A stretch of DNA of 64,000 bases from contig QEYB01000466.1 in assembly GCA_017562135.1 (NCBI GenBank), positions 620,001-684,000 of the forward strand. Direction: 5' to 3'. Shown piece by piece: positions 46,719 to 61,000 of this stretch. Below the pieces are notes generated by a model. That model was not told the DNA's origin and did not search any database. It saw only the letters and a list, made by a program, of their open reading frames with translations. The position numbers and the translations under genes were made by a program. The stretch comes from Dipylidium caninum (taxonomy: Eukaryota; Platyhelminthes; Cestoda; Cyclophyllidea; Dipylidiidae). Position 1 is the first letter of the stretch, and each line of letters opens with the position of its first letter.

Positions 46719-48396
46719 TCACAAAGAAGTGGTAGTTTCAGAATCCTGAGATCGGGGAGAGGGAAAGGACGTCCATTTGGTTTGTAATTGCGACAGGGAG
46801 AGGGTGGAGGGAGGAAGGGATGGGAACTCGAGGGAGGGCAGTTGTGGCACTACCCGTCTGAGATCGGCTGGTAGGAGGCTCGCAAGAGCACACGAGGCCT
46901 GCAGATACCACTGGGGCAGTGAGGTGGACCGAAAGTCGGGAATTAAATTTGCCATCGCTAGGGGAATTGGCGGTACAAAGGGCACCGTTCTCTTTATCCA
47001 CTCTTCATTCAGCGAGCCCTCATTGTTGGGCTCTTGAAAGGGACGTTTCCGGTCAATGAGGGCCTCAGCACTGAATGGAGTGGGCTTTAATAGCGAGGTC
47101 GAGTCTTTGGCCTTAGTTGCATCAGCGTCGTTTGAGCAGAGTGGAGTGGGGGTGAGATGATCCACTTGTCTGATGGGCGGTGGATTAGGGGTGCCCGACG
47201 CTTTCATGTCCACAGGGACCTCCTCGTCACTCTCCTCTGTTAGGAGCATTCGCCTAAGGACAATCAAGTTTAATCTCACTTGAAATTCATCTTTAGCGTC
47301 GCGTTCACTTGCTACACTCCCTCGGGTTCGAGGGGCAATTAAGTTGTGAGGATAAAAACCTTTGCCTATTGAAAAAATGGAGTTACTCGCTCTACCGGGA
47401 AACCTATTATGAAATTAAAAAGTCACAATGCAATCCCACGACTCAAATCTCCCAATGGTCCGGTTACCATGAGACCAGTTGGAGCACGTGATGCAGGAAA
47501 GTGGCGGTGATTAGCGGGATCGGTGGAGAGGGGAAGCCGATGATCTACAGCATTCGTCTTACGACAGCATCTCCTAGTCCATTGGGTATATTCCGTCAAC
47601 TGTCACCGATTCTTAGTTAATACTTGCATTTTAAGAGGACTGGGACATTAAATTGGGATATGTGTTAAGAATGGCCTTACCGACTCTTTGAAGCAGCCGC
47701 TCGATCTCTCTGCCGGCGATTTTTGAACCAATTGCCGACTTGGGTGGGAGTCAGGCCGGTGGCATTCGCAAGTTCGCGTTTTTTGTTGGGACCAGGATAT
47801 GGATCTTGGAGGTACCACTCTCTCAGCAAACACCTTGTCCTCTCCTTGAAACAGTGTGTCTTCTGCTCCCCATCCCATATGGTTTTGGGGAGAGGATGTT
47901 TCTTGCGCACCCGATACTTATCAACTGGTCCTAGCGCACGGCCTCGAAGTCTCTCCGCCTCCTGGTAGTGCGCCTCCAGCCAGAGAGCTTGCATTTTCGC
48001 ATGACTTGCCTTGGAGAAATTGTAGTGTTCCAATAGCGAGTAGAGTTCCGTGAAGTTTCTGGTGTGGAAGGCGACAAGGGCCCGTGAACGTAGGATTACC
48101 TCGTCACGATTCAGCACTTCCCATAGGTCATTCCGTTTCGGCAGAGACCATATGAACTGACAGAGGCGGTCGACGTTTCCGGTATTTTCAAGAGTCTGGC
48201 AAATTCGAATGATTTCTTGGGGTCTAGAAAAGATGTCAATCTCGGGAGGCCATTTCAGTGCAGCGCGGGCAGCTGCAAATGCCACGAGTACCTCGTTTTG
48301 AGTGGGCAAGTCTTCGGCGAATGCCGCTTGAGAACCTGAATCTAGCAGGCTCAAGGCGGAAAAAGTGGAGAATTTCTTGCTCTCACCTTCATTCAT
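46719..48396 (-). CDS. SIX3/6: SIX3/6 (optix) homeobox transcription factor
   Basis: Two exons, 48396-47681 and 47253-46719, joined across a GT-AG intron (47680-47254) that completes an Arg codon, giving 416 residues. The SIX domain spans residues about 57-168 ([60 protein letters not shown]). The homeodomain spans about 169-228 ([57 protein letters not shown]). [15 protein letters not shown] and Lys50 mark the SIX class, and the combination fits SIX3/6 rather than SIX1/2 or SIX4/5. SIX3/6 proteins control anterior head, brain and eye development in bilaterians, partly as Groucho-dependent repressors. The C-terminal region (exon 2) is Ser/Pro-rich, acidic at first (TEESDEE), and lineage-specific. 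Two CCAAT motifs lie upstream near 48466 and 48499. Confidence 0.95.
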
Positions 48397-51300
48397 GGTA
48401 AGTAAATATCATTGTTCTGCCCACTTTGGGTAAAAATAATATGGGAACGGTATCCTAACGGTGACCAATCACTGGTGTCCGCTTTCACGAGGCAGTTGAC
48501 CAATCAGCGAGGAGGGCGAGAAACCGGGCGCACTGAATGGCTCCACGGTGGGGTTTAGCGCGCTTACAAACCGTAATGACACCAGTGAAGTCTCAGTTTC
48601 ATACCGAATGCTGGCACACTTCAGTGTACCCCATTAGTCAATATAAAATACCTACATTTTTTTGCTAACTGTGTATGTGTGAGCACAATCTGGGCTTTCA
48701 CGCCTGTCACTGATTTTGGGTGTTGCCGAACTGATTCAAATTAACTTACACCCTAGTGCGCTAAGGATTGACTGAAGCTATTTTGAAAGGTCGAGGTGGC
48801 AGTAAAGTACGATGGTGATGAAGGCAGCTATTGTGCTACATCCTCGGTAGATTAGTCAAGGCGCCAGTTAATCTTAAATTTGCAGAATATTTACTGATGG
48901 CTCTCTACATAAGGGTAGGCTCACTCTTGCCGTGCCTACTGCTTACCTGTGCGCCTTACCTGGTCCCATGGCAAATAAAGCACTTCTGGCAGTAGCGTGA
49001 GCGTTTTTTACCGTGGCCTGCTCCAACTACAGCGTCCTGCTACTGTGTCAATACAGATTTTATGATAGTTCGAGCCAAACCAACTCACCAACACAACGAC
49101 ACGAAAAGCAACACAACAGTCTTACCGGGGTCTTTCAAGGTTGTTTTGCGAAAGCTACTCGGTGAAATTCCAGCCTGATAGTGGCAGTGAACATATCTAC
49201 TTATTTCCCCTATTAGTAGACGGCACTGATGATTGGAAGTAGCTCAATCAAGTCAGAATTATCGGGGGAAGTTTGCCTAATTTAGCAAGATGTCCATGGA
49301 AAAGACTCGATTTGCATTTACTAACTGTCGATACGAAATGGGTGGTGATCTAACAACGAAAATGCCACTTCCTCCACTAGTCTGGATTCAGTGTCGTCTT
49401 GTGGTGACTAAACTTCCATTAATCCCTTCCTTCCTCCTCGTGTGTGTTTATCCCACACCCTGCTTTAATGTTCCCCTCTACGCCCTCCTGCACCAGGTTC
49501 TGATTGCCACACACCTCCCAACTGATGGCCAATGGTATAATCAACGTCCCTTTTCATTGGTTCTTTTTCAAAATCCCCCATTGCCTGACAGTCCATTCTT
49601 TACCTCCTCATTTTCCATCCTACAATAAGTGCTGGGAAGAGTACTACTTGCATCCGTTCAAATGACCTCATTTATACCCTTAAGTCACCGAATATTAACA
49701 CCATTGTTATAACACCCTCACGGGCGAAGGTGGACCACTGTTGTCCAATCATAGGCCGAGATACGTTGCCCGGAGGCTAGGAAGACTTGGGTAATTACCA
49801 ACAAGCCACGTATCTTTAATCTGCGCCACTCGTGCCGGCTTGAAAAAGGGAACAGTTCGCCACGTGAAGTCACCAATTAGGCTAAAAACGAGTGGGATTT
49901 CTCCGGCTCACATGGTTACCATTGCCAGGTTTAGCCTCACTGGCAAATCCGCTAGAGATTTTCTTAACTGACAGCTTGCCTGGATGTCATTGATGAGTTG
50001 AGCAGCTTAAGACAGCCAGGATAGACAAATGAAGGGGAGTGGAAAAGAAAGCGGGGTCATGATGATAAGGTAAGAGATAACCTTGAAGTTAATAGGCGTA
50101 GCAACTCACGAATGCTCACTTGACCCGACATAACACGAAAGTGAACTGAGGACAACAGCCCTTCCGCCTAAAATTTCTTCCCCCCCCCGAGACGGGTGAC
50201 ATTTAGTTACCAATGCGATAAGATGAGTCTCCATTTTGGTCCTCTCCCCCCTAACACATAATCATATGGTGCGTAAAGCGCCCGCGGCTTGTTTAGACTG
50301 TGGCCTCGGCCATTAAGCACCCCTAATGAGTTATTATAATCAGCCTTGGGGTTATCGCCCTCACAACGAAAATTACGGCCGTTCATTCAGTTAATGTCGC
50401 TATTATAAGGGGTAGGAAGTGATAAAGGTACCAAGTAGATTGGGAAATCGGCCAAGATAATTCCCCATTCCCCTATTTGGAGTGATATACGACGTGATCC
50501 TCTTCGTCCTAGTGATGTAATTGCGCCAGTAAAATTCCCACTCTGATTATGGACTTGCCTGGTCTTTACAGGGACTAATACGCAGAGTTCAGGTTATCCA
50601 TCCACCCGCCTCCTGTCCACTCCATTTACCCGAAGTCTGAGCGTATGAGACTTTCTAATGGCATTACTTACTTATTAGCACCGCACCTGAGGACCACGAG
50701 ATCTCACAAAACCAAACCCAGAGATATGATTACGGACGTAATTGAATCTGACATGGTGCAGCCAGTGAGTCGACGGCACAGAATGGCTGGAAGGAGGAGA
50801 AGGGCTATTAAAAGTGGCACGTGCGAGAAGGGAGCTAACTGCAGTCGCCTAATGGACAGAGAAGTAGGAGCATAAGTAACTTCACAGATGTGGGCAACCT
50901 TCTACCTTATGTCGCTATTTTTTCTTTTAATTGAACATGAAGACGTGGGAACGATACCATCGGGCGCGTTGAATGAAGGCTTGGGAATAAAAGTGGAAGG
51001 CGGCTTAAAATACCCACTTATAACCGAGAAGTAAGTGGCTTACCAACAGTTTGAGCAAAATTGGCCCAAATTGATTAAAATTAGCCTTTTGTTGCCTAAA
51101 ACAAGACGATATAAATCGCAGCGGAGTCGGCAAATACAGTGGCCTCGAACAAGAAGAATACTTGGCATACTGGTGCCGCAGAAGGTGAAATGAGTTATTC
51201 CACTGAACTTGTAACATACTTTCGCTATATTCTTCTGTATAACCAAAATGATATCATAATATTAGGTGGCTTTTGAGAGCATTTTAGAGAAGTAGAAGGC

Positions 51301-51442
51301 CACTGTAGTGAGAATAGCAAAGCTGGTGCAGAGGACCAATGAGATTTAAGGAGGCTCCACCTATCGCATTCGGTCCATTGATTTGGTGTTAGTCGAGGCT
51401 AAAATTCAAAATCCCACGAAGCAGAGCACCATAGAACGGTGG
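48397..51442. other. intergenic region between SIX3/6 and the Ig-module gene
   Basis: No recognised gene. The frame at 49290-49628 has no family similarity or splice context. It contains the SIX3/6 5' flank and presumably the promoter of the Ig-module gene, for which no TATA box was recognised. Confidence 0.45.
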
Positions 51443-52015
51443 ATGTTTGGGGTGCCTCTCCTGCTACTCTTTGCATATACCCCTAGCAATGGGGAAACTC
51501 AGACACAACCGAGATATGTCTACAGGTACTTCATGGAGACAATGCCTCCGGAATTAACGTGTGAAGATGCATCTACGATATCCGAGATCGAGCATGATAC
51601 GGTACGATGCATCGTCGATAACACTCGACAAGATATTCACATTGTAGGTAAGTTAGATTAATGCTCCGACATGCGTATGGATGCCTAGCAAGTTGAAAAG
51701 CCTTTTCTATCGCGCGTGACCACCTTCAGTTTCTCACATAATTAGTGTTTCCTTTAGACCCAAAAAACATAGATATCGAATGGTCACCACGAGAGGAGGT
51801 CTACTCCTCGCTGACGAACGGTAACGTGACCTTTTACCTCACGCTGAAAGGGCAGAAGCATCCGTTCACGTGGTTAGCTATCCGACCAGCTGATAATCTC
51901 CGACCATTGCACCCTCTAGTCACGAATGCGACCATCACCTGGGAAGCAGGCGTTGCAGGCCACTTCCGCTACTACATCGTCTCACCCTTCAAAATGATTG
52001 CTTTTACGCTAAAAA
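51443..52015 (+). other. signal-peptide exon and first module of the Ig-module gene
   Basis: Exon 1 carries the only in-frame ATG (51443), a hydrophobic signal sequence, and two cysteines (LTCEDAS, VRCIVDN) with phase-1 donor GTAG|GTAAGT. Exon 2 (module 1) has no cysteine but has NVT and NAT glycosylation sequons and ends IAFTLK with phase-1 donor. Confidence 0.65.
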
Positions 52016-55000
52016 GTAAGATATTTTACAAGATTACATCTCTCTGCAAAAAGGGTGCAACCTGCTACTAATTAGCTCAATAGTAGCTGCCTACTGAAAT
52101 CGCTCACATATAATTTAGGAGATAAGCTTGTGTATGGAACGACTCGTGTCATGTTTGCCCATATACGACCCGACAAGGAGCGCATACAATTCGAGATCTG
52201 TCACATGTAAAGATGCAGCTTGAGATGTTTAAATGTTTACATGACAGACTGCATACGAGTTTATCTGCGTGAATCAGACACAAAGACTCGCGCCATCATC
52301 CTAGACATAAGGAATACCGTCCACATGCCCAAAAGCATGACTGAGCTTTTATAGTCCAAGTATTCTTTGTAACAATTTTGTTGCATGAATGAAATGTTTG
52401 AAGTTTCCCGGAGATCCGAGGAGAAAACTTCGGACATCCAATTAGGTATTTTGACCGGTTTGCCACATAGCTCGCCATCGGTTGACACTAGTAAGGGCTT
52501 TAAATGGAGCGATAGTTTATCGTGTACAGGTACCACCGCTTTCCGCCGTTTACGATGATGATTATAATAAAAACGGGACGAACCGTAACTAAGGAAGGGC
52601 GCAACAAAATTATAAATTGTGCTGGAACATAAGACCCATGGTCGGTAAGCAATGGATACGTAGTGCGTCAGAATGACCTCACAGATCCGTGGATATGCTC
52701 CAACCTCATCCCAAGGAGACACAACACATAGTCAATACAAAAAAGTTATAACTGCCATTCGCATCTGACTAGCTCACTGCACGATATGATTCAAATGGAT
52801 TATCTACTCGTGTTCTCACTTCTCTGTTGAGCCCCACTCAACTCGCATACTAGCTTCAAACGTATCATTCCAGTTACGAAGGAATTTGACTGGTACCCGC
52901 AGGGGGAATTCGCAGTACAAACCAATTCATCCCAGAATGTCCGATATGTTCAGACGCCCTCAGGAAAAATATTGAGGTTGTTCAACTGCACACTTATCAA
53001 TACCAAGAATGCTGTAAATATTCGCCGTTACCGGTACGCTGACTTCCTGATGACGGCTCCACTAAAAACTGACAGAATAGAATGCTACGTTGAGTATAAG
53101 CAAAGGCGTGTCTTCTTCAGTACTCCAATCTCTATCATGAGTAACTCTTTTCTTTCATACTCAAGTCCTGTCTGTTTGTTGATATCCCCTTATTTTTCAC
53201 CGTCTCAAACACCCTGACTTCACAAATGCCTCTCGTGCTAGGTCGAGGAATGACGCCCTTGCACTTAACGATTAAAACAAATGTTTAGTTTTATGCTTAA
53301 TGACAAAATTTTAAAGAACTTATATTGTTTTTTAAAGCATCTTCTTCTAGTCCCACATAACGTAATTTTAAATGAGCTTTATATCCAATTATCGCTAACT
53401 TCTTTAGTTGCCAAAAAGGTTCTAGTTTGTATCTCACGATTTCGGCATGAATCAGCCGCCCAGAAATATGATTTAGTGTTCTTGGTATTTACTTTTGCAT
53501 AGAGACTAAAAATTTGGTTGATTAGTAATGCAGAAATCCGTCAATAAGTTTTGGTTAAGTCAAGTGGAGGTCAGGTCACACAACACCGACGATACTATAA
53601 TTCTGGGGTTCGTTTTCCAGGTATCCAACAGCTGTACTATACCCCACTCTTTGACTCGGCCTATCTTAAAGACTCTTCCAAATTCCCGCTCACACTCGAC
53701 GCACTAATCGACCCCAGGATTTGCACCGTCAAGTCAAAAACATTGGCCTCAGCAAAGAATCCCCTCTTAAACGGTGTCCCTGGGCGATACGTTGTAGATT
53801 GTGGAGCGGGCCAATTCTCCCAGAGAGTGCTCGTTCTCCGTACGTCTCTTTTTAGTCAAACAATCGATCAAATGCATGCTTTACGGTAATCACAATTATT
53901 TACGTACCGAGGAAGACATGATAGTTTACGACATCTTAATGCGTTTTTTAAGATCATTGTTAGCAAGATGAGTTACAAGAGACTCATTATTACCCTACTG
54001 AGAGAGCGGAATATCAGAAATGGGTCAAGATAAGCAAATGACAGTATCGCATGTGCCCTTCATCCTTGAGCGTCGTCCTCGGTACTCCTCATTGCCATAC
54101 ATGGAACTGTTGCCTACAGTTGGTGTAACTTTTGAGGAACTTGGTGACGACATTAATGACCCTGTTATCCCGAGTAATACCGCTGGCGAAGGGGTCTCTA
54201 GGCCGAGTAATATTGCACTAGAAGCATGAGTTTGACGCTGTCATCTTCGGTCACCTAAAGGGGTTGTTATCTGGGTCCTGAGTCAAGGTTTTGATTGATT
54301 CTTGAAGGGCATAAGGCAAACCTTTCGTGGAAGTTCTATGTCCTTCCTTGTAGCCCACTTGCATGTCTTTTTCCTCTTGTGATGTGGCTTAGACGCGATT
54401 TGAAACCTTTATAACACCCTTTCGTGCAACATTAGGGTAGCTTTGAGAATAGCGCCCCTCCTGGTAGCCAGCCTGCAAGACCAAGATGAAGACGAGGAAC
54501 ACACGAATAAGGGTTAAAGATCAAGCAGACTAAAACAAATCATCGATGATCGTCCAGTGGCAGGCTCTTTGAACATTGAAGTATGTATGCAGTGGAGTGA
54601 GAAGAGGGAAAAGGGAAAAGGGATGGAGGGCGTAGCCAAGGAAAGACTAAAAAATGAAAAAGCAGATTCAGTGCTGTCTAGAGTGCAACATAGTTTAAGA
54701 GGCGCCACCGAGCATGAATGGGCTCTAACCTGACTTTTATGTGCTGTACAGCTTCACGGCCATTTGGGATATTTTACCAAAGATTGAATGTCCCCTATGT
54801 GGTAAGACTGGACGATGCAATACTGTCACTGTCGGATTTAAAGAAATACGCTTGTTTCTGGGTAACTCTCAAACAGATGGGAAGGGTGAAATTGAATGAA
54901 GCGGCCTTCACACCCAACCGATCTTTTATCATTCATTGTGCTGCATTTGTCGGCCCAGTTGGGATCAGGGCAATTCTCTACCACCCTGGATTTCGTGAGT

Positions 55001-58000
55001 TCTGACCCTCACTCGCCAAAACCTGCTTATTTTGCTAATTTATAGCAATCGCGACCCTACGTGCCTTTCAGTTACCCACGCGATTAAAGTAACGCTAGTG
55101 AACAATCGAAAGTACTACCTCCTCGGGGAGCATACGGAAGACATTGAGGTGCGTGCATTCAGCTGGTCGCAGAAAATCCCTTCCAAAGACGTCGTATGCA
55201 CGGGAAATATACCATTCGAGGCCTCCTACCTTCGAATTAAGAATCATCGGAAGGAAGGAGCCTTTAGGATTAACTGCTTCGCCACATACAAGGGTCTACG
55301 AAGTCGACCTTTCACTTTTCACCTCTACTTCCTCGGTACGTGTTTGCCGTCACTCTGCCATCTAGGCTTACAATAACATTGAACAGTTGACTTACCTGTC
55401 TCCTCAGGCCTTTATTTCATTCACTTATAAAGGTTAATATGATAACTTGACACCCTGCTCCACCTCTCGCATCAAGGACGTCATCGGTGGAGTTAATTAT
55501 GGTCAGATGATGGCAGGTTCGAAGTCTCCTCCCCACCACCTCAATCGGCCGTACTTCCTCTTTCAGCTCAGGCGCATTTTCGTGTCAGCACTATCAAAGT
55601 CCACCAGATGTACATTGTGAGGGCATCCTACAAGGTGCATAATGAGAAGCTTTGGATGAATGCTGATCCACGCCAAGTGGCACAGCAAATGTGCACTGTG
55701 CACTGCGATAGTCTGCGCGCGAATGGGCCCACCTTCGATACGGCCATCAGTGTGTACGGACTGAAGAGGGAATTTGAGGCATTCGATTGCTACTGCAACC
55801 GCACCTACCTCCTGGAGCGCAGTAGGCGTATGGCCCAATTCATCTTCCTCCTGAAGCGGGGTCTCCTCCTACAAGGCCTACAACAATCATCGAAAGACGT
55901 TTGTCTGGCTGAGGTACAAAGTGAAATTTGCCTTCCGGCAGACGAATTCTACTATGAAGTAATTCGTCTTATGAGCTATTACCATGTGGAAGGGAACTGT
56001 CCCGACCTGAAATGTGAACATTACACGTGGGAGCTCAGTCAATACACCCTAATTTACTGGAATTGGCAGGTGAATGCTGTCGAATTTTGCAGCGTGGCAC
56101 CCTTTAATCGTCGAGTTGCCTACATTCAATGTTATGACTTCAAAGTGAAGGTGATCAACTTCAGTGAGTTTTGATTGGCCAATCAGGTGTCTGGGGGGCG
56201 GGGGGGGGCGAAGGGCAACGGAGGTTTGCGCGAGGTTTGGAGAGCTCGCATTTAAATTACACCATCCTCAGCTACAAAGAAATAAGACGGTAGTCCCATA
56301 AAATCGGACTGGTTTACTGCAGCACGGAGAGGCTAATTTCCTCGTACGGACTTTCCTCCCCTTCTACTCTCTAATACTCTTTTTGTTAAATATCTCATCT
56401 GAAGAAAACCTTCACCGCGGAAGAAGTGGAAAATTGAACTAATCTCATCCATTGGTTGTTGTCATTCCGTTCTTGAATGTCGCAATTCGAGAATGTGATT
56501 CAGTGAAGCACACGTCTGATAAAAAAAACCTTTCTGAGAAAGCCAATTGTCACGAGTCAAGCAGGTGGAGTATTTCATCGCGCTGCTCCCATCAAAGTGG
56601 ACACCTGACGGCCCGCCTATCTCATCGTGACCGACTTTCACGTGTTCATTCGTGTTGTTACCGCCATTCTAAGACCATCGCTTCACCCAAGTCCGCTCGA
56701 CATCGTCTCCCAGTGCTTCAGTAAGGCCAGAAAGTTGTAGATTTCCAATGCTTTTAGTCCACTTGCTGCCGATGACCTCCGCCGATTCAACCTAGAAGGG
56801 GAAAATAAACAACACTTTCTCTGCTTGTAAATGTAGGCGACTGCGCATCACTCAAGGCTTTTCGTGCTCTTCCAAACCCCCGCGGCCCCCTCTCCACCCC
56901 CCGCCCGCGTTCTTTGGCCCCATGTGGGTGCTAATTCCCCACGTTTCATTGGCTGTTAGAGGGTTTGAGGTATCCCGAGATAATTGACCCAAAGAATAAG
57001 ATCATAATACCCGAAATTCAACGTGATCTGTGGATTTCCATGGAAGATGAATATGGAACAAAAACTCCTGTTTACCGTTGTTTCTTCATGGAGATAGTCA
57101 ACGCAGCCATGGAGATTGGACAGGTCACAATGCGCAGCTATCACACTGACGCTTTTAACACCAAACTCTACTGCGAAAAAACGATGAATGGCGCACCAGT
57201 GGAGATAGGAACGAGTTTTACCATCTTTCGTAAGTTGGTGGTTCAAAGGCAGGAGGTGAGAGAGGAGGGTGACCAAAACCGGCGGATATCATCCCAACTT
57301 CCACTTTCACTTCTAGCTTTAAAGCAGATGAATGTGAGGATAATACCCGACATCAGCATGATTTTTGAGTCGAAGAAGTACACATTCACCTGCACCAACT
57401 CGCGACCTGACCTCCTAAAGATGTATGGACGAGTGGCAATGGCAGTGTACATTGGCGAGAAGCTTTTGAGCAGGAAGTTCGGCGACTCTATAACTTTAAA
57501 AGTGGACGGGAAAAACGCCGCTCCTAAGGCCTACTCAGTGCGCTGCCTCCTGCACATGGATTCGAGGTACGGGGAATTGGAGCGACGAGATATTCTTGTC
57601 TACGGTGAGTTCTCACCTCGAATAGTCTCTCTTCTCTCGGACACCCCGAGTGAGGCGCACTTCCATCCGGTCTGAAGTCCCTTCTCTCCCGATCGGACCA
57701 GACTGCAGGCTGTCAGGGAGGACTTTACTATATGAAGTGAACGTCAGACAATTGAGATGAGCGAAACATGGCCGTGTGACACGTGACAAGTGGCGTCTCT
57801 TTTGATTGTAGGCCTAAAAATGCCAACACCACAATTGCAGTCAATTCACCCGGAAATTTACTTCTACAATGGCAATGACGAAGTTAACTCGCGTTATATC
57901 TTCCCCGCGGAGAAGGGCCAATCGCTGAAGTATCTGTCAGCGTCAGTTCGACCCATTGACGCCAAGAGTGTCGAAATGGACATCATGTACCAATCCACCA

Positions 58001-61000
58001 AGGTGTTTTCACTCAAGGAGAAAATATTAACAATAGGTGAGACTACCTTTCCCCTTTGTATCCGCTCTTAATACACTGCGTCTTACGAGGTGGGAGGAGG
58101 CCTCGCCTATGGACACTTTAGTGGCGACCGTTGAGACAGGTTTAAAAAAAATGCGTTTTCAAAGACAGAGACCTACATTTATTTTATAGTCCTCCAGGTT
58201 CACTCCGCACTCTCTTCGGGGAGGTATGCGGTCTGCTCGAGTAGAGGTGGCCCCACAATCTGTCACAAGCCATCGCTAGACAGCTTGTCACCGTGTCGTT
58301 TGAACACAGGAGTGTGTATAATTTTTATTTGGCGTTAATTCAGATGCCAAGAGTGTCAAAATAGGGATTACCGGGTACAAGGCAGTTTATTTGCTCGATA
58401 CTCCGTCATCCAAGGAAGTTTTGAGATGCAAGGCTACGGGAATCGAATCACCTGGTGCTGATTTACTCAAGACGAAGTGGAGTAATTCTTTGCTCTACTA
58501 CCACCCCCTGCCACCCGTAGTCCAAGGAGGCAACGTCATCCTTGATGACAGCGTTGGTGATGGTTTATTCTGCATGATCTGCACCATACCATTGCTGCAG
58601 AGCATCACTCCCAAGGAAAGTCGGTGTTTCAAGGTGATACGTGAGTCCTCCTTCTTCACTCTACAATCTTTCTCCTCTTCTTCGTCGTCCTCCAGTTCAC
58701 CGTCACCTTGTCAATCACCTCATCATCGACACGAAGCATATTATTGACATGGAGGAGATATCTGGAGCCCTCCTCGAGGTTAAATTTGGATTTTGAACAG
58801 TGAGGAAAAAGGAAGTGTTTATATTCCCTCCTACAGCATCATGCTTGCCCCCTCTGGGTCCACAGGTGGACAAGCCCAAACTTACCCTCATGTGTGTGAC
58901 ATTTCAGGATTTTATTGATGACGTGTAGTTTGAATTCAACAAATGTAAAGCTGATTAGTCACTGAAAAGAGGCGGAGAAGTGGTGAAAGTGTCCTAAGAG
59001 GCGCCTCGAAGAATCTTGGCTCTAACCGGTCTACCTGGGCTACACCTGACACCAGGACAGCCGCATTGTAGCCCACGAGTCCACTAATTCGCGGCCTGTC
59101 AGAGGAGAGAACGATGTGCATTTGAACGAGCTTATTTGGGGGGGGGGGGTCACCTGACACTCGAGGGTGGCTAAACTCTCCCATATTCCAAACAGCAAAT
59201 CCTGTGCGATCAGCTTGATTCACCATAATGCTTTAAAACGTTGACATGATTTGACCACTTACCTTTTTGCTCGGCGTAGGCTGTGAGGGCGCTGAGATGA
59301 CGCAAAAGCGAGAATATCAGAGGATTTGCTATTCCACTTAGGTCCTTGTCTGCTTTCGCCCCTCCAGACTCATACCGCCTCAAGAAGACAATACTGCCGA
59401 AGAGCGAAAGCGGAGTGTATTTTTTGGGCAGCGCGAAGAGTCTCCACTGCTTCGTCGAGATCGACACGCGTTACGTGGCACTGAGTACACCAGCTCCATA
59501 CTGTCGCCTAAAAGCGCTGGACAGCAATGTACACACGACGTCGGATGGGATTATTAATTTAGATAAAAAGCAGAAAGTTGGGTCCATCGATGTGGATTTT
59601 ATCGCCACTTTCTTGACACAGTCTATTAAAACCGGACCAATGACTCTCTGGTTCATAGGTGGGTCAAACTTCCTCATCCCGTTGCCGACTCTTCCTCTGC
59701 CAAGTCAACCGTAAGATATTTACAATCTCCCCCCCCTCCTTTCCACTCTCCATGGCGTGTTCCATCGACTCGGGTCTTTCACTGTCTTGAAGGCTGCTGG
59801 TGCGGGCGTTGGTAGCACTTTCACCTAATTAAAGACATACTTGCTTACGCAGATCCGACTGCACTGACACTCCACTTTTCTAACGTCTCGGATATCCTTG
59901 ATATCCGATGGAATGGCACCATAAATTGCACCCTCGGAGAAGAAGAAAACATGACGCAAGTGCTTGCGCAACACTTCCAGTGGGTCAACACACACACCAA
60001 CGAGGTGGTGCCCAACTCCCATCAGAATCAACTTTTCATCCGGAATGAAGACGAGATTCGGGGCGCGTACACCTGCAAGTTCAAGTTTGGCGGGCTCAAG
60101 AAGCACTTGAAACTCAAATATGTCGGTAAGCTCCCCATTTATCCCCTTCATTTGCGGCATCAATGAGTCCGAGCCGGCGTGATGCCTTGTTCATCTCTGC
60201 TCTCCACTTGTAGACGTCTTAAAGATCCGTTTCCACACGAACGCGCAGAACGCCTACGACATCTACGCGAAGGGCTACACCATAGACTGCTACGTGGAGC
60301 CGAGAGAGGCGCAAAATTTCTCCGGCTTCGTCTGGGGCTGGCACGACCCTATTAAGGAGGTCTACACAAAGTCCATCAGGGTGGACATCTTCGAGGAGGG
60401 AGCTCATAACTTGAGCTGCAGCTCACCGCTCTCGGTTGTACCCCCCCTCAACATCACCTTTTACATTGTCCGTAAGTCCTCCTGTCTCCGCCAACACGTC
60501 CTCCCGCCTCGTCCTTGCGCCAGAGTCGACGCCTCCACCACCTCTTAGATGGTCACCGTGTGCCGCGAGAGGTCGATTTGCCTTCCACCAAGTGTCCGAG
60601 TCGTCACCGGTGAATAATTAATAATGTTTGGCGTTTAATGTCAAGTTGCCATGAATTGAAGAGGTTAGTAGACGAAGGAAAGAAGTCGTGTCGCGCCAAT
60701 GGACAGAGTGGCGGGGGATGGAGTGGCCATGGCGGAAGTGGGCACCCTTCGCCTTGAGAGGCTTCAAGGCGACAGTCTTCTCTTGCAGGCGACAATATGA
60801 CGCAACTCGTCTTCGTCCCTCCACCGCAGGCGCGATACAAACGCTCGGACAAGCTGCCCACGTGCATGTGGTCATACCCCTGGATGAACGAGGAGCCCGG
60901 CCTCCGGCCCGTATTGACGCGGGTGGGCCAAGTGCGAGGCACCTTCTACTACGGCACCATGACCTGCTCCGCCGAGATGTCCGGCCTCACGAAAACCATC

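Noticed and set aside
52261..52722. 153-residue open frame on the minus strand
   Set aside because: It lies in an intron of the plus-strand Ig-module gene, resembles no family I know, has no splice context, and is likely a chance frame.
59346..59367. Acceptor CACTTAG near 59340 for the 59368 exon
   Set aside because: It would put the exon in a frame that does not preserve the module. The CCTCCAG acceptor at 59366-59367 keeps phase 1 as in all neighbours.
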